From Chiayiivirga flava (GTDB lineage: Bacteria > Pseudomonadota > Gammaproteobacteria > Xanthomonadales > Xanthomonadaceae), in the NCBI RefSeq assembly GCF_014202825.1, contig NZ_JACHHP010000005.1:258936-322935 (forward strand): a DNA stretch of 64,000 bases. The letters are read 5' to 3'. The notes beneath the pieces are model-generated. The model worked only from the letters and a program-made list of their open reading frames with translations, was not told the origin of the DNA and searched no databases. A program made the position numbers and the translations under genes. Shown one piece after another: positions 47,581 to 57,190 of this stretch (the stretch's first letter is position 1; each line of letters opens with the position of its first letter).

Positions 47581-47871
47581 TCAATCCGTTGAAGAACCGT
47601 GCAGGCGGTGCAAACCCTGCGCCAGCGCGGACACCATTGCCAGCGTTCCCATGTGCACCGCGGCAATCTCGCCTTCGATCACGGCACCACGCGTCGTGGT
47701 CTCCGCACTCCCGTCTGCCGGCCGCTTGCGCCCGCCCCCTCGCGTTGATCGCTCCCTGAGCGCCCGCGTTGGCCGCCGGAGCGCAAGTGCACGCCGCCTG
47801 TCGGCGCCCTGCGCTCCGGCATCTCCCTCTTCGTACGGCAACTGAACAGCGATGACGTTTTTCGCTGCCAT
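47581..47871 (-). CDS. Doubtful small ORF, possible RebB-like
   Basis: 96 codons in the gap between two exported protein genes, oriented toward the ASH protein gene. The last third, VIEGEIAAVHMGTLAMVSAL plus AQGLHRL, resembles from memory the short MG-x-L motif of RebB/killing-trait proteins (R-body associated). The middle is Arg/Gly-rich and unlike a folded protein. No good ribosome binding site precedes the ATG. It may be a chance frame. The rest of the 424-nt gap (47474-47897) holds nothing recognisable. Confidence 0.25.
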   Translation of the reverse strand: MAAKNVIAVQLPYEEGDAGAQGADRRRALALRRPTRALRERSTRGGGRKRPADGSAETTTRGAVIEGEIAAVHMGTLAMVSALAQGLHRLHGSSTD

Positions 47872-47897
47872 TCAGTCCGTCAAAGGGAATTGCGCGT

Positions 47898-48926
47898 ATG
47901 TGCCTCGTCATCCGTCGGTCTTGCCGCCTCGTCCTCGCCGCACTGTTCGCTGCCACACCGGCCATCGCAACCGAAGTCTGCGGCGTCACCGACAACGTGC
48001 TCGACGACGGTTTCGAACCGGCCCTGATCCTCCCCGGCTACACCCAGCCCGGCCCAGACACTCCGCTCACCCTCGCCGTCGCCGACCCGCCCGACAACAC
48101 CGTCACCGGTTTCGACCGCATCGTCCTGCAGGGCAGTTTCACCGGTCCGCCCAACACCGGCATCGTCGCCGGCGGGCGCCTTGCCGCCCACTCCGACACC
48201 CGCTTCGTCGCCCCGCCGATCGCGCTGGAACCCGGCGCCAACGCCATCACCGTGCAACTGCACACCGTCGATGGTCCCGGCCCGAGCGTGGTCCACCACC
48301 TCACCTACGACCCCGCCCTCGCGCCACGTGCCCGATTGCTGCCGGCCACCGTCTCGGCGATGGCGCCGACCGCCATCGCCTTCGATGTGGCGCTCAAACC
48401 CGGCGAACCGCTCGCCCTCACCCGTCTGCGTCTGGACACCGACGGCAACGGCAGCATCGATCTCGACACCACCCAGCCCGACACCGCTAAAGCCGGCTAC
48501 CCGCAGCCGGGCCTGGTGAAAATCACCGGCACCGCCACCCTCGACGACGCCGATCCGAACACACCCGCCGTGCAGGTTCCGCTCGCCACCTGGTTCCTCG
48601 CCCAGCACCCGCAACAGACCCGCTACGCCCTGTGCAGCGCCTTCGGCACGCTGCGCACGCGGCTGGCGGCCGGGACCATTCCCGCCGCCCTCAAGACGCT
48701 GAATCCCGCCCTGCAGGACCGCTTCGAACCGTTCTGGACATCGATCGCGCCGCAGCTCCCGAGCATCGCCGGAACACTCGGCACGATCATCGACGGGCGG
48801 TTTTCCAGCACCGAGGCCGAACTCCTGCTCGCAAGGCCGATCGAGGGGCAACCCGGACAATCGAACGCATTCCGCATGCAGTGGAGCGTCGGAACGGACG
48901 GCGTCTGGCGCATCGACGCCATGTAG
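47898..48926 (+). CDS. Exported protein of unknown function
   Basis: 342 residues. A signal peptide (CRLVLAALFAATPAIA) is followed at once by TEVCGVTDNVLDDGFEPALI, carrying the DGFE motif found at the ends of neighbouring exported proteins. The next 120 residues look like an Ig-like beta module (GFDRIVLQGSFTGPPNTGIV, GANAITVQLHTVDGPGP). The segment LRLDTDGNGSIDLDTTQPD resembles a calcium-binding D-x-D-G-N-G loop. The C-terminal part is unrecognised. A possible alternative start is not better supported. It lies 49 nt before the next gene on the same strand and could share its transcript. Confidence 0.75.
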   Translation: MCLVIRRSCRLVLAALFAATPAIATEVCGVTDNVLDDGFEPALILPGYTQPGPDTPLTLAVADPPDNTVTGFDRIVLQGSFTGPPNTGIVAGGRLAAHSDTRFVAPPIALEPGANAITVQLHTVDGPGPSVVHHLTYDPALAPRARLLPATVSAMAPTAIAFDVALKPGEPLALTRLRLDTDGNGSIDLDTTQPDTAKAGYPQPGLVKITGTATLDDADPNTPAVQVPLATWFLAQHPQQTRYALCSAFGTLRTRLAAGTIPAALKTLNPALQDRFEPFWTSIAPQLPSIAGTLGTIIDGRFSSTEAELLLARPIEGQPGQSNAFRMQWSVGTDGVWRIDAM

Positions 48927-48975
48927 TGCGTGGCGCAATGACAGCAAAATCTCCGAACGACAGGAGGCAGAAACC

Positions 48976-49929
48976 ATGCTGAAGAAACTGGTGATTGGAG
49001 TGCTGATTCTCGTGCTGGCTCCGATCGGCGCCGCATGGCTCTACTGGCAATGGTTCAAATGGGGGCCGCGCCCGGACATTCACGTGCAAGGGCAGGTGAT
49101 CGATCGCGACGGCGGGCACGGGGTGGCCGATGCCTACGTGATTCTGGCCGTGCGAGCTTCCACGAGCAGTTTGGGCGGTACGCACTCGGGTTGCGCGGAG
49201 GGCAGTGCCGTCGTCAGGACGGACGAGAACGGCAAGTTCAATTATTCCATCACCGCGCGTGAGGCATTCGGCCCAGAGAATCCGGGCGGATGGGGAGTGA
49301 CGATTTATGTCTATCATCCGGACTTCGATGCGGATCTGGAGCGGGATCTGCCCGCAATAACGATGCAGCGTTTGGCCGCCACGAGAACACCCGGCGGAGG
49401 CTGGCTGGAGCGTCCAAACGACCTATATCTCACGTTTCCGCATTTTTATGACAAGAAAAAGGGCTGGGCAACAATCGAGGTCGTCAAACGTACCAGCTCC
49501 GAATGGCAACAAATCGATTACTTCATGTCATCGCCGCATTACAGGTGCATTGATGCGCCGGTAGAACGTGGTCATCTGGCACTCTTGATCAAAATGCATG
49601 AACGCGCATGGACTGCCTATTGCGACAGCGCAGACGACACCAATGAATCTTTTGACCCCGACGGAATCAGCGCGGCGAGCGCCTATTTCCAGTTCTCCTC
49701 GATAAAGGATGCGTATTTGTACAACGCAGATGGCGCCATCAGCAAAGAACAACGCGAAGACATCTCGGAGGCAGAGGACTACGTCGTGCGGTCGATTCTT
49801 TCCGAAATCCCCTGGAACCAGGATGACGAGAGTTACGGGCGCGCCATGACTCATCCGGAGCGTCGCCAGTTCTGCGAATTTTATCACCCCCCGCTGGAAG
49901 AAGTTCTCAGGAAGAGGCCTGCACAATGA
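48976..49929 (+). CDS. Membrane-anchored protein of unknown function with carboxypeptidase-regulatory-like domain
   Basis: 317 residues with AGGAGG eight bases before the ATG. An N-terminal membrane helix (LVIGVLILVLAPIGAAWLYW) is followed by a periplasmic beta domain HVQGQVIDRDGGHGVADAYV, typical of transthyretin/CarboxypepD_reg-like folds (an extracellular module with VVRTDENGKFNY). The remaining 200 residues are not recognised; they contain several Tyr/His/Asp residues and DAPVERGHLALLIKMHERAW. The base composition is visibly lower in GC than the flanks. The stop overlaps the next gene by 4 nt (ATGA), so the two products are probably made together and may interact. Confidence 0.8.
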   Translation: MLKKLVIGVLILVLAPIGAAWLYWQWFKWGPRPDIHVQGQVIDRDGGHGVADAYVILAVRASTSSLGGTHSGCAEGSAVVRTDENGKFNYSITAREAFGPENPGGWGVTIYVYHPDFDADLERDLPAITMQRLAATRTPGGGWLERPNDLYLTFPHFYDKKKGWATIEVVKRTSSEWQQIDYFMSSPHYRCIDAPVERGHLALLIKMHERAWTAYCDSADDTNESFDPDGISAASAYFQFSSIKDAYLYNADGAISKEQREDISEAEDYVVRSILSEIPWNQDDESYGRAMTHPERRQFCEFYHPPLEEVLRKRPAQ

Positions 49930-52625
49930 AAAACATCCTGCCACTTGTCGTCATTCTTTTCTCCACCTGCACGCAAGCCTATGAGGTCGACACGCACGCG
50001 ATGGTCACGTCCGAAGCATTCGGGCGATCAACCCTGCCCTCCGATGAGCTTCACCGTCGTCTGGGACTGGACCGATTCGCGGAAGATGCACCTTCGGCAA
50101 AGCCATTCGAATCGCCGGTTCCGACAAGTTATGGCGGACTGGTCAACGGCTACCTAGACATCGAAAATGCCGATTGGGCGGGCAGCTTTTCCGGGTCGTA
50201 CGCCCGGGGGCTGATGGAGTACGAGCGAGATAAAATGCACTCCCCGCCGGGCGACGTATTCCGGAAAAACGAGAAGAGCGAGTACCGGCTACGAGCTTGG
50301 CTCATGCGCGGCGCGATTCGCGAAGACGACCTTCCGCCCGGAAATTACAGAAAACTGCCGGTGCCCGACGCCGACCCGCACGGTGATCTCACGCGCGTGT
50401 ACCATCATTTCTTCAACCCGCTGAACAATGCCGGCCTGCAACCGATCGTCCTATGCAACTTCCTTCCGGACAATATCGGAAAATGCGTGCCGAGCACGGA
50501 TTGGGCGTTCGGAACATACGGCATCAGCGGCCCGAACACGATCGAGGATACCAGCCGGCGCAACCATTTCACCTGGGCGGACGCACGCGAAGCACTGTGG
50601 TGCGCCCTGACCCGAAATGCCGGCGATCCGAGCGCGGCGGCGTTTGCCGGGGACAACGCCGCCGAACGCCGCCTCTGCTGGGCGACCACCATCCACTCGC
50701 TGGGCCATGTGATCCACCTGCTGCAGGACACCGCACAACCGCAACACGTTCGCAACGACCCGCACAATCCGTATCCGGAGGGCATCCTGCATTTCGCCGG
50801 AACCACCCTCGACCGGCGCATGTACGAGGTCTGGACGAATTTCCGCTTGACCACCGAAGTGTCGTTGGATGCTGAGGATGAAGTCGCTCAGTTCCGCGCA
50901 TTCTTCAAAAATTCGAATGTTGATGCCACACGCATCAATACCGGCCTGAACTACCCGATTCCGCGCTTCTCCGAGCCGCAGTACTACTTCACCACGCGCC
51001 AGGTGGAAACCGCGACAACCCCGGCCTCGCTGAAGAAACGCCGTGGTCTCGCCGACCTGACGAATCGTAGCCTGTTCTCGGAAGGAACGATCCTCGACAG
51101 CAATTTCCCGCTGCCGCCACCGGACCCCACCAGCCCCGACTACACGACGCAAGACCGCTTCATCAACCATTTTCAGGAGTACGGTGATCTCATCGAACGG
51201 CATCTGGCCATTCCGCTGACCGATCCGCTCAAGGGTGCGTACACCGATACGTCACTTGCCGCATTCGACAATCAACTGCCACTGGCGACGGTGAGCATGT
51301 GGAAAGACTATGGCTGGGCCGGTGCCGGCGTCATCGGTCTTGACGAATACTCCGCCCACGCCGACGTGCTGATCCCGCGCGCCATCGCCTACTCCGCCGG
51401 ATTGATCGACTACTTCTTCCGCGGCAAGCTCGAGATCACGCCGCCGCTCGATGGGTTGTTTTCCGTCATCGATCACGGCACGCCGCATACGGTGAATTCG
51501 AAGGGGTATCCATTCCGCAGTGACGACGGCAAGCTGTTCGGGTTCACGAAGTTGCGGTTGCGTGTGCGCAATGCCACTGCTGTGGTGAACGAGTCGGGCA
51601 CCAACCTGCCGATTCCGCGCGAGATGCTGTCGACGGCTGCCTCGGCGAAGCCGCTGGAAGGCGACCCGACCCTGGTTGCCGTCGCGCGTTACCACCGCAA
51701 TCCCTGCTACAAACCCGACCTCTCCGGCGAACGCCGCATCGCCTTCGACGGCGCGGTCACCGAGCCAGTCGGCTGCGGCTTGGCCGGCACGCGCACGCCG
51801 TTCCAGGAGCTGTCGGTGTCGAAGCCCGTGGCGTCGAGTGCGGCGGCGCTGAACGGCGCCGGGCAGGATCTGGTCTTCGATTTCGGTGCTCAACCGATTC
51901 CGGTCAATGCCACCGATCTCGCGATCCAGGTCGTTTACCGCGGGCCGCTGGGGCTGGAAACCGACGCCATCGCCGTCGGCACGTTCGACGTGCGCGAGCC
52001 CACCTACCTCACCCACTGGAACAATTCCGACTACGCCGCCTGCAACGGCGGCTGGTTCGCCAACGGGTCGACGCCGCCGGGCTGCATCGTCGAAGGCTTC
52101 GGCGCGCAGCGCGCCATCCTCACCACGCGCGTGTGCGTCGGTTCGCAGATGGTGTTCGAGCATCTGGAGAATGCGCACGGGAGCCTGGGCACCGGCCAGT
52201 TCGTGCGCCTGGCGGCGCTGCTCGACGGCGACGAAACGGCCACGCGCAGCCGCTCGATCGTGCACAACCTCAACGATGCGCAGATCCGCAACCGCAGCAT
52301 CGTCGGGCATCTGCGGCAGTCGGACAAGGAGCAGGCCACGGCGCAGGCGCCGTTCGTGTCCGAACCGTTCTTCGCCAAGCGCGGCATGGTCGGCAGCGTG
52401 CGGCCGCTGCCGTTCTACCAGATCAACGGCACCGATCCGCAGCCGGCCAACGACGCCGGACCGCTCGATGTCGGGGCGTTGATCAATCCGCTCGCGGTGG
52501 CGCCCGCACCCGATCCGGGCACCGTGCTGTTCCCGGACGTGGCGGTGTCGAGCATGGCCTGCACCACGGCCAACGCGAAGGCGATGTTCGCCGACGAGGT
52601 GGTGCATGCGGCGGCGATCCGCTGA
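49926..52625 (+). CDS. Secreted zinc phospholipase C/P1-nuclease-like protein
   Basis: 899 residues. A signal peptide MKNILPLVVILFSTCTQA would leave a mature N-terminus YEVDTHAMVTSEAF, which puts a His at position 6, as in P1 nuclease (Trp1, His6 bind zinc there; here Tyr replaces Trp). The core zinc motif TTIHSLGHVIHLLQDTAQPQH lies near residues 252-275 and matches the H-x-LG-x3-H...D...P-x-H pattern of zinc-dependent phospholipase C and S1/P1 nucleases. The second half (from about 500) is unrecognised beta-rich sequence, ending near VVHAAAIR. Substrate, lipid or nucleic acid, cannot be decided. The first half has lower GC than the second. It is coupled to the membrane-anchored gene before it. 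Confidence 0.8.
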   Translation: MKNILPLVVILFSTCTQAYEVDTHAMVTSEAFGRSTLPSDELHRRLGLDRFAEDAPSAKPFESPVPTSYGGLVNGYLDIENADWAGSFSGSYARGLMEYERDKMHSPPGDVFRKNEKSEYRLRAWLMRGAIREDDLPPGNYRKLPVPDADPHGDLTRVYHHFFNPLNNAGLQPIVLCNFLPDNIGKCVPSTDWAFGTYGISGPNTIEDTSRRNHFTWADAREALWCALTRNAGDPSAAAFAGDNAAERRLCWATTIHSLGHVIHLLQDTAQPQHVRNDPHNPYPEGILHFAGTTLDRRMYEVWTNFRLTTEVSLDAEDEVAQFRAFFKNSNVDATRINTGLNYPIPRFSEPQYYFTTRQVETATTPASLKKRRGLADLTNRSLFSEGTILDSNFPLPPPDPTSPDYTTQDRFINHFQEYGDLIERHLAIPLTDPLKGAYTDTSLAAFDNQLPLATVSMWKDYGWAGAGVIGLDEYSAHADVLIPRAIAYSAGLIDYFFRGKLEITPPLDGLFSVIDHGTPHTVNSKGYPFRSDDGKLFGFTKLRLRVRNATAVVNESGTNLPIPREMLSTAASAKPLEGDPTLVAVARYHRNPCYKPDLSGERRIAFDGAVTEPVGCGLAGTRTPFQELSVSKPVASSAAALNGAGQDLVFDFGAQPIPVNATDLAIQVVYRGPLGLETDAIAVGTFDVREPTYLTHWNNSDYAACNGGWFANGSTPPGCIVEGFGAQRAILTTRVCVGSQMVFEHLENAHGSLGTGQFVRLAALLDGDETATRSRSIVHNLNDAQIRNRSIVGHLRQSDKEQATAQAPFVSEPFFAKRGMVGSVRPLPFYQINGTDPQPANDAGPLDVGALINPLAVAPAPDPGTVLFPDVAVSSMACTTANAKAMFADEVVHAAAIR

Positions 52626-52655
52626 CGGATTCGCGCGGGCACCGGCGCCCCTGAT

Positions 52656-55289
52656 TCAGAACGGCAATCCCGGCGGCAGGCCGTCGAGGCCGACGCCGCG
52701 TTCGGCCAGCGCCAGCGCGGCCTGTTCCGCGGCCGGTCCGCCGACGAGCAGCTCGGCGCGCAGCGCGATCAGTTCGAAGCCGAGCGCCCGCGCGTCGTTG
52801 GCCACGGCGAGCAGCGCGTCCTCGCGCCGTGCGCCGCGGCCGGTGGCGCGGGTGAGATCCAGCCGCAGGCGCAGCGCGGCGTCGCTGGCTGCGGCGAGTT
52901 CGGCTTCGATCTCGTCGAGCAGCGGGCCGATGGCGTCGCCCTGCGCCGCGCGGATGCCGGCCACGACGAGGCCGGCCTGCGTCGCGGTGATGTCGCCGCG
53001 CTCGCCCAGGGCGCGGCGCACGCGCAGGGCGTCGCGTTCGGCCTGCACCAGGTCGCCGCGCCGCGCCGCGAGTTCTGCGAGATCGAGGTCGCTGGCCAGC
53101 ACCCAGTCCGGCAGGCCGGCGGCATCGCGCAGACCGCGGGCGTTGGCGAATGCGGTCTGGGCCGATTCCAGTGCATTGCGCAGCAGCGCCAGGCGCGCGC
53201 GCGCGGTTTCGATGGCGGCCTGACGCTGCGGCGGGGCGCTGCCGAGGTCGCCCGCCTCGTCGAGCAGCGCCTGCGCGGCGACAAGGTCGGCACGTTGCAG
53301 CAGCAGTTCGGCGAGACTGGCGATGACCTGCAGGCGCATGTCGGCGGCGCCGACGGCAGTGAAGCCGTCGAGCGCTTCGCGAAAGCGGGTTTCGGTGTCG
53401 GCCAGCCGCCCGGCGCGGCGGTCCTGCAGGCCGAGATTGAACTGCAGGCGTGCCACGTCGAGCGTGGCGCCGAGCGCACGGAAATCGACGAGTGCCGCTT
53501 CGTTGGCTTCGCGCGCGGCATCGCTGCGGCCGGTGCGCGCGTAGACCGCGGCGAGGTTGCCCTGCGTGGTTGCGACGCCGCGCCGATCGCCATGCGTGCG
53601 GAATAGCGCCAGCGCGCGTTCCATCTGCGGTTCGGCATCGGTGAAGCGGCCGGCGCGCGCGAACAGCATGCCGAGGTTGCTGCGGGCCGCTGCCTCGCCG
53701 GCGCGGTCGCCGGCCTCGATGTAGGTGGCGAGCGCGCGCTCGGCCAGCGTGCGCGCGGCGTCCATGTCGCCGGCGCGCTGTTCCACCAGCGCGGCCACGT
53801 CGAGCGTGCTTGCCAGCTCGCGTCGATTGCCCAGCGCGGCGAGATCGTCGAGCAGCGGACGCAGCGCGTCGCGCGCCTCCGGCAGGCGACCGGCCAGGTA
53901 CAGCACGAAGGCCGCTTCGCGCCGCGCGGCCATCGCCACCGCGCGCTGCCCGAGTGCGTCGGCCGCCGCTCCCGCGTCGGCAAACCGCTGCAGTGCGGTC
54001 GCATGGTCGCCGGCGTCTCGTGCGAGCGTGCCGGCGGCCATCGCGATGCGCATCGCGCCGGCGGGCCAGTCGTCTTCGGCGCTCAGTGCGTCGGCCTTCA
54101 CCAGCGCCGCGCCCGCGGCGTCGCGCTCGCCGAGCAGCAGGTGCGCGGCGGATTGCTCGAGCAGCGCCTCGATCTGTCCGCGCGGTTTGCGCGCAGCCTG
54201 TTCGGCGCGCACGCCGGCAGCGAGGCGCGCGCGGTGGTCGCCGCGCAGCACCGCGGCGCGCGCCTGCGCCAGCGCCAGCCGATGCGCATCGACGTGCGGC
54301 GCATCGAGCGCGATCAGCGCATCGAGTGTCGCCAGTGCGTCGGCCGGCCGGCCCGCGGCCAGTTGCGCATCGAACAGGCGGAAGCCGGTGTCGACATCGC
54401 CGGGACGCAGTTCGAACACCGCCTGCAGCGGGCGCACCGCGTCGGCCCAGCGGTCGTCGATGCCGGCGACGAAGCCGTCCAGCCGCAGCCGCTCCACGCG
54501 CGGCAGGGCGCCCGAGGCGCGCTGCGCGGCAGCACCCCATTGACGCGCCTGCGTCATGTCGCCGGCCAGCGCGAGGGTCTCGGCCAGTGCCGCCATCGCG
54601 GCGGCGCTGCCCGGCTCGCGCGCGAGCACGGCCTCGAAGCCGTCGCGCGCCGCGTGCAGGTTGCCGTCGCGCAGCGCCCGCAGCGCCTGCAGGTACAGCG
54701 CGGCGGCGTCGGGCTCCTGCGGACGGCCGTCGGAGAGGATTTCCTGCGCGCTCACTTCATCGTAGCGGCCGGACGGGTCCGGCGCGCCGCCGCGCCACAC
54801 AAGGCCGACCGCCACGACCGCGAGGCACGCGAACACCGCTGCAGCCGGCAGCAGCCAGCGTCGGCGTGCGGCGGGTGCGGCCCTGCCGGCGGCTGCCGGC
54901 GGCACGGTCGCCGCCGCCGACGTTTCGGACGGCGGCGCGGCCGGCGACCGCACGCCCTGCGGGGCCTCGTCCGGCGTGCTGCAACGCTGCACCTCCGCGA
55001 TGAAGCGGTAACCGAGCCGATGCCGCGTCTCGATGTAGGCCGGCGCCTGCACCGATTCGCCGAGCGCGCGCCGCAGCTCGCGCACCGACTGCGCCACCAC
55101 GCCCACCGACACGGCCTGCCGGCCCCAGACCGCGTCGAGCAATTGCTCGTGCGTCTGCAGGTTCGGCGCGTTCTCGATCAGCACCTGCAGCAGGCGCAAC
55201 GACATCGGCCGCAGCGCGATGTCGCCATCCGGTCCGCGCAGTTGCGCGGTGAGCGTGTCGAGCTGGAAGGGACCGAAGCGATACCGCAT
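52656..55289 (-). CDS. CadC/ToxR-type transmembrane regulator with TPR repeats
   Basis: 877 residues. N-terminal winged-helix DNA-binding domain of the OmpR/PhoB type (about 1-100: LRPMSLRLLQVLIENAPNLQ, QSVRELRRALGE, YIETRHRLGYRFI). A Pro/Ala linker and one membrane helix (about 145-165, LLPAAAVFACLAVVAVGLVW) follow. The large C-terminal part is tetratricopeptide repeats (RSNLGMLFARAGRFTDAEPQ, TTQGNLAAVYARTGRSDAAR). Such one-component regulators bind DNA from the membrane and sense signals with the outer domain. The target is unknown; the nearest gene group is the exported proteins on either side. Confidence 0.9.
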   Translation of the reverse strand: MRYRFGPFQLDTLTAQLRGPDGDIALRPMSLRLLQVLIENAPNLQTHEQLLDAVWGRQAVSVGVVAQSVRELRRALGESVQAPAYIETRHRLGYRFIAEVQRCSTPDEAPQGVRSPAAPPSETSAAATVPPAAAGRAAPAARRRWLLPAAAVFACLAVVAVGLVWRGGAPDPSGRYDEVSAQEILSDGRPQEPDAAALYLQALRALRDGNLHAARDGFEAVLAREPGSAAAMAALAETLALAGDMTQARQWGAAAQRASGALPRVERLRLDGFVAGIDDRWADAVRPLQAVFELRPGDVDTGFRLFDAQLAAGRPADALATLDALIALDAPHVDAHRLALAQARAAVLRGDHRARLAAGVRAEQAARKPRGQIEALLEQSAAHLLLGERDAAGAALVKADALSAEDDWPAGAMRIAMAAGTLARDAGDHATALQRFADAGAAADALGQRAVAMAARREAAFVLYLAGRLPEARDALRPLLDDLAALGNRRELASTLDVAALVEQRAGDMDAARTLAERALATYIEAGDRAGEAAARSNLGMLFARAGRFTDAEPQMERALALFRTHGDRRGVATTQGNLAAVYARTGRSDAAREANEAALVDFRALGATLDVARLQFNLGLQDRRAGRLADTETRFREALDGFTAVGAADMRLQVIASLAELLLQRADLVAAQALLDEAGDLGSAPPQRQAAIETARARLALLRNALESAQTAFANARGLRDAAGLPDWVLASDLDLAELAARRGDLVQAERDALRVRRALGERGDITATQAGLVVAGIRAAQGDAIGPLLDEIEAELAAASDAALRLRLDLTRATGRGARREDALLAVANDARALGFELIALRAELLVGGPAAEQAALALAERGVGLDGLPPGLPF

Positions 55290-55401
55290 GCCGCGATTCT
55301 AGCCCGCGAGCGCTGCCCGATCGGGGCATCCGCGGCGTCGACCGCGGCCTGACCACCCTCGATGCCCGCCGTCCGCCGCGTGCGGGCATCGGCATCCGGA
55401 C

Positions 55402-56598
55402 TCACTGCACCGGTTCGAATCCGCTGCCGAAAATCACCGGATCGCGCACCAGGATGCCGACATAGCCGGCCGCGCCTACCACGACCAGGGTGCCGTCGGG
55501 TTCGATCACGCAGCGGCTGACGCTGCCGCTCACGCCGTCGGGCGTGATGTCGGAGAAACTGGCGCCGCCGTCGAGCGACTGCACCACCACGCCCGTGCCC
55601 AGGCTCAGCGGCTGGCGTTCGCCCACCGCCACGATGCGCGCGCCGCGCATGCACACCCCGCGCGCCCAGCTTGCGCCGTTGCTGTCCAGGATGCCCGACA
55701 GCGACCACTGCACGTAATCCGTGGTGTCGTACGGATCGGGACCCGAAACGAAGATCCAGCCGTCGTCGGTGTCCTGGTCCACGCCCACGCCGACCAGCCT
55801 TGCGTCGTTCACCGCCACGCCCCACAGCTCGCCGACGTGGCCGTCGACCGGCAAGGTGTCGATCTCGAACTGCCACGGCGGCGCGGCGGGCGTGGTCGGC
55901 GGCAGGAACAGCCGCGGCGGTTCGACGATGCGGCTGCCAACGCCCCAGAACAGGTCGTCGTGCACCACCAGGTCGAGGATCTGGTACGGCTGCGCGGCGC
56001 TGATCCAGTCGGCCGCGGCGCTGCCGACCGTGGTGTCGGGCCGGTACAGCAGCTCGTAGCCGTTGAGCGATTCGGCGATCGCGCGGCCGTCCGCGAGCTC
56101 CCGATACGTGCCCACGTGGAACTGCCGTCCGAGCGTGTTGGTGCCGACCAGCGTGCGCGTCACCGCGAACGGCACGCCGGCGGTGGCAAGGCGCAGCACC
56201 ATGTCGCGGTTGCCGGCGTTGAAGCCCGCGATGTAGAGCGCGCCGTCGTGGCCCCGGGAGATCGACGACACGCGGAAGGCGTCGAGGATGTCGGACGGCG
56301 ACGTCGGCGCCTGCTGCCAGGCGACGCCGCCGTCTTGGCTGTAGACCAGGCCGTAGCCGACGGCGTTGGTGCCGCAGCCGACCCACAACGTGCCGTCCTC
56401 GTCGCGCCACAGTGCATCGGTGCGATTGCCGCCGGGACAGGGATGGGTGCTGTCGAGCCAGGCACCGCCGGCCATGGCTGCCGGTGTCACGGCGGCGAAC
56501 ACGACGGCCACGACCAGCCGCGACGCAAACCGCAGGACGCGACGACGTGCGTGGCGCGCATCCGTGAAGTGTGGGGTTCGCTGTCCGCGTGCCTGCAT
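55402..56598 (-). CDS. Exported beta-propeller-like protein
   Basis: 398 residues. A basic N-region of 20-30 residues precedes a hydrophobic signal (RLVVAVVFAAVTPAAMA). The mature part has repeated blades around LWRDEDGTLWVGCGTNAVGY, SSISRGHDGALYIAGFNAGN, ELWGVAVNDARLVGVGVDQD, and CVIEPDGTLVVVGAAGYVGI, which look like BNR/WD-type propeller strands. The protein ends VIFGSGFEPVQ, again the terminal GFE motif. Function unknown. The nearby CadC-type regulator on the same strand is 112 nt further on. Confidence 0.8.
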   Translation of the reverse strand: MQARGQRTPHFTDARHARRRVLRFASRLVVAVVFAAVTPAAMAGGAWLDSTHPCPGGNRTDALWRDEDGTLWVGCGTNAVGYGLVYSQDGGVAWQQAPTSPSDILDAFRVSSISRGHDGALYIAGFNAGNRDMVLRLATAGVPFAVTRTLVGTNTLGRQFHVGTYRELADGRAIAESLNGYELLYRPDTTVGSAAADWISAAQPYQILDLVVHDDLFWGVGSRIVEPPRLFLPPTTPAAPPWQFEIDTLPVDGHVGELWGVAVNDARLVGVGVDQDTDDGWIFVSGPDPYDTTDYVQWSLSGILDSNGASWARGVCMRGARIVAVGERQPLSLGTGVVVQSLDGGASFSDITPDGVSGSVSRCVIEPDGTLVVVGAAGYVGILVRDPVIFGSGFEPVQ

Positions 56599-56902
56599 GT
56601 TCTGCTCCCGACGTTGGGTCGTCCCGGCGCGATTCGCCGCGGTCGAGCCTCGCGCCGACGCGGCGGCGAAGTCCTGCAGGAACGCTCAAGAAAGCATGAA
56701 AATGCGCCGTCGGCACGGGCGGCGCCGGCAGGCGCGGGGGGGCAGCGGCGTCGGCGGCTTTACTGGACCGCCCGGTTCATGTGTGCACCGCAGCGTGCAA
56801 CGCAAACTTAACGCGCCTACGCTCGTGTCCGCTGGCGCAACGCCATCGGATCCGATCGACGCCGACGAGCCGACGGTCTCCGGAAGAATGTGGGGAGGGA
56901 GG

Positions 56903-56937
56903 GGCCCGCTTCGTTCGCGAAGCGGGTCTTTCTTTTT
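56903..56937 (+). terminator. Strong orphan Rho-independent terminator
   Basis: CCCGCTTCG-TTCG-CGAAGCGGG perfect stem with a stable tetraloop, followed by TCTTTCTTTTTG. U-rich only on the plus strand. No plus-strand gene ends upstream; the gene on that side runs away from it. A short non-coding RNA from 56.6-56.9 kb is a reasonable guess. Confidence 0.85.
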
Positions 56938-57190
56938 GTGCCGCGGGCAGGCGCAGGACGGCGAACCGCTGCTCGCGCCTCTGCGGACCATGCCAGCCGG
57001 ACATGGTCCGCCGCCCGTCGCCGGCCTCTGCCCACTGCCGCCACGCGCCCGGACCCGTCGTCCCCTCCGAAGCCCACTGCTGTCCGCGAAACGGCGCACG
57101 CGCATCTGCATCGCCTGTTGCCGCAGGTCCCGCCCTCGTCGAAGCAGGCGACCCCAAGCCGTGACACTCCGATGACCGCCTGCCCTGCCC

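Noticed and set aside
55412..55422. GGTTCGAATCC, a tRNA T-loop-like sequence
   Set aside because: It encodes the GFEP tail of the 55402-56598 protein on the minus strand. No acceptor stem or anticodon arm can be built around it.
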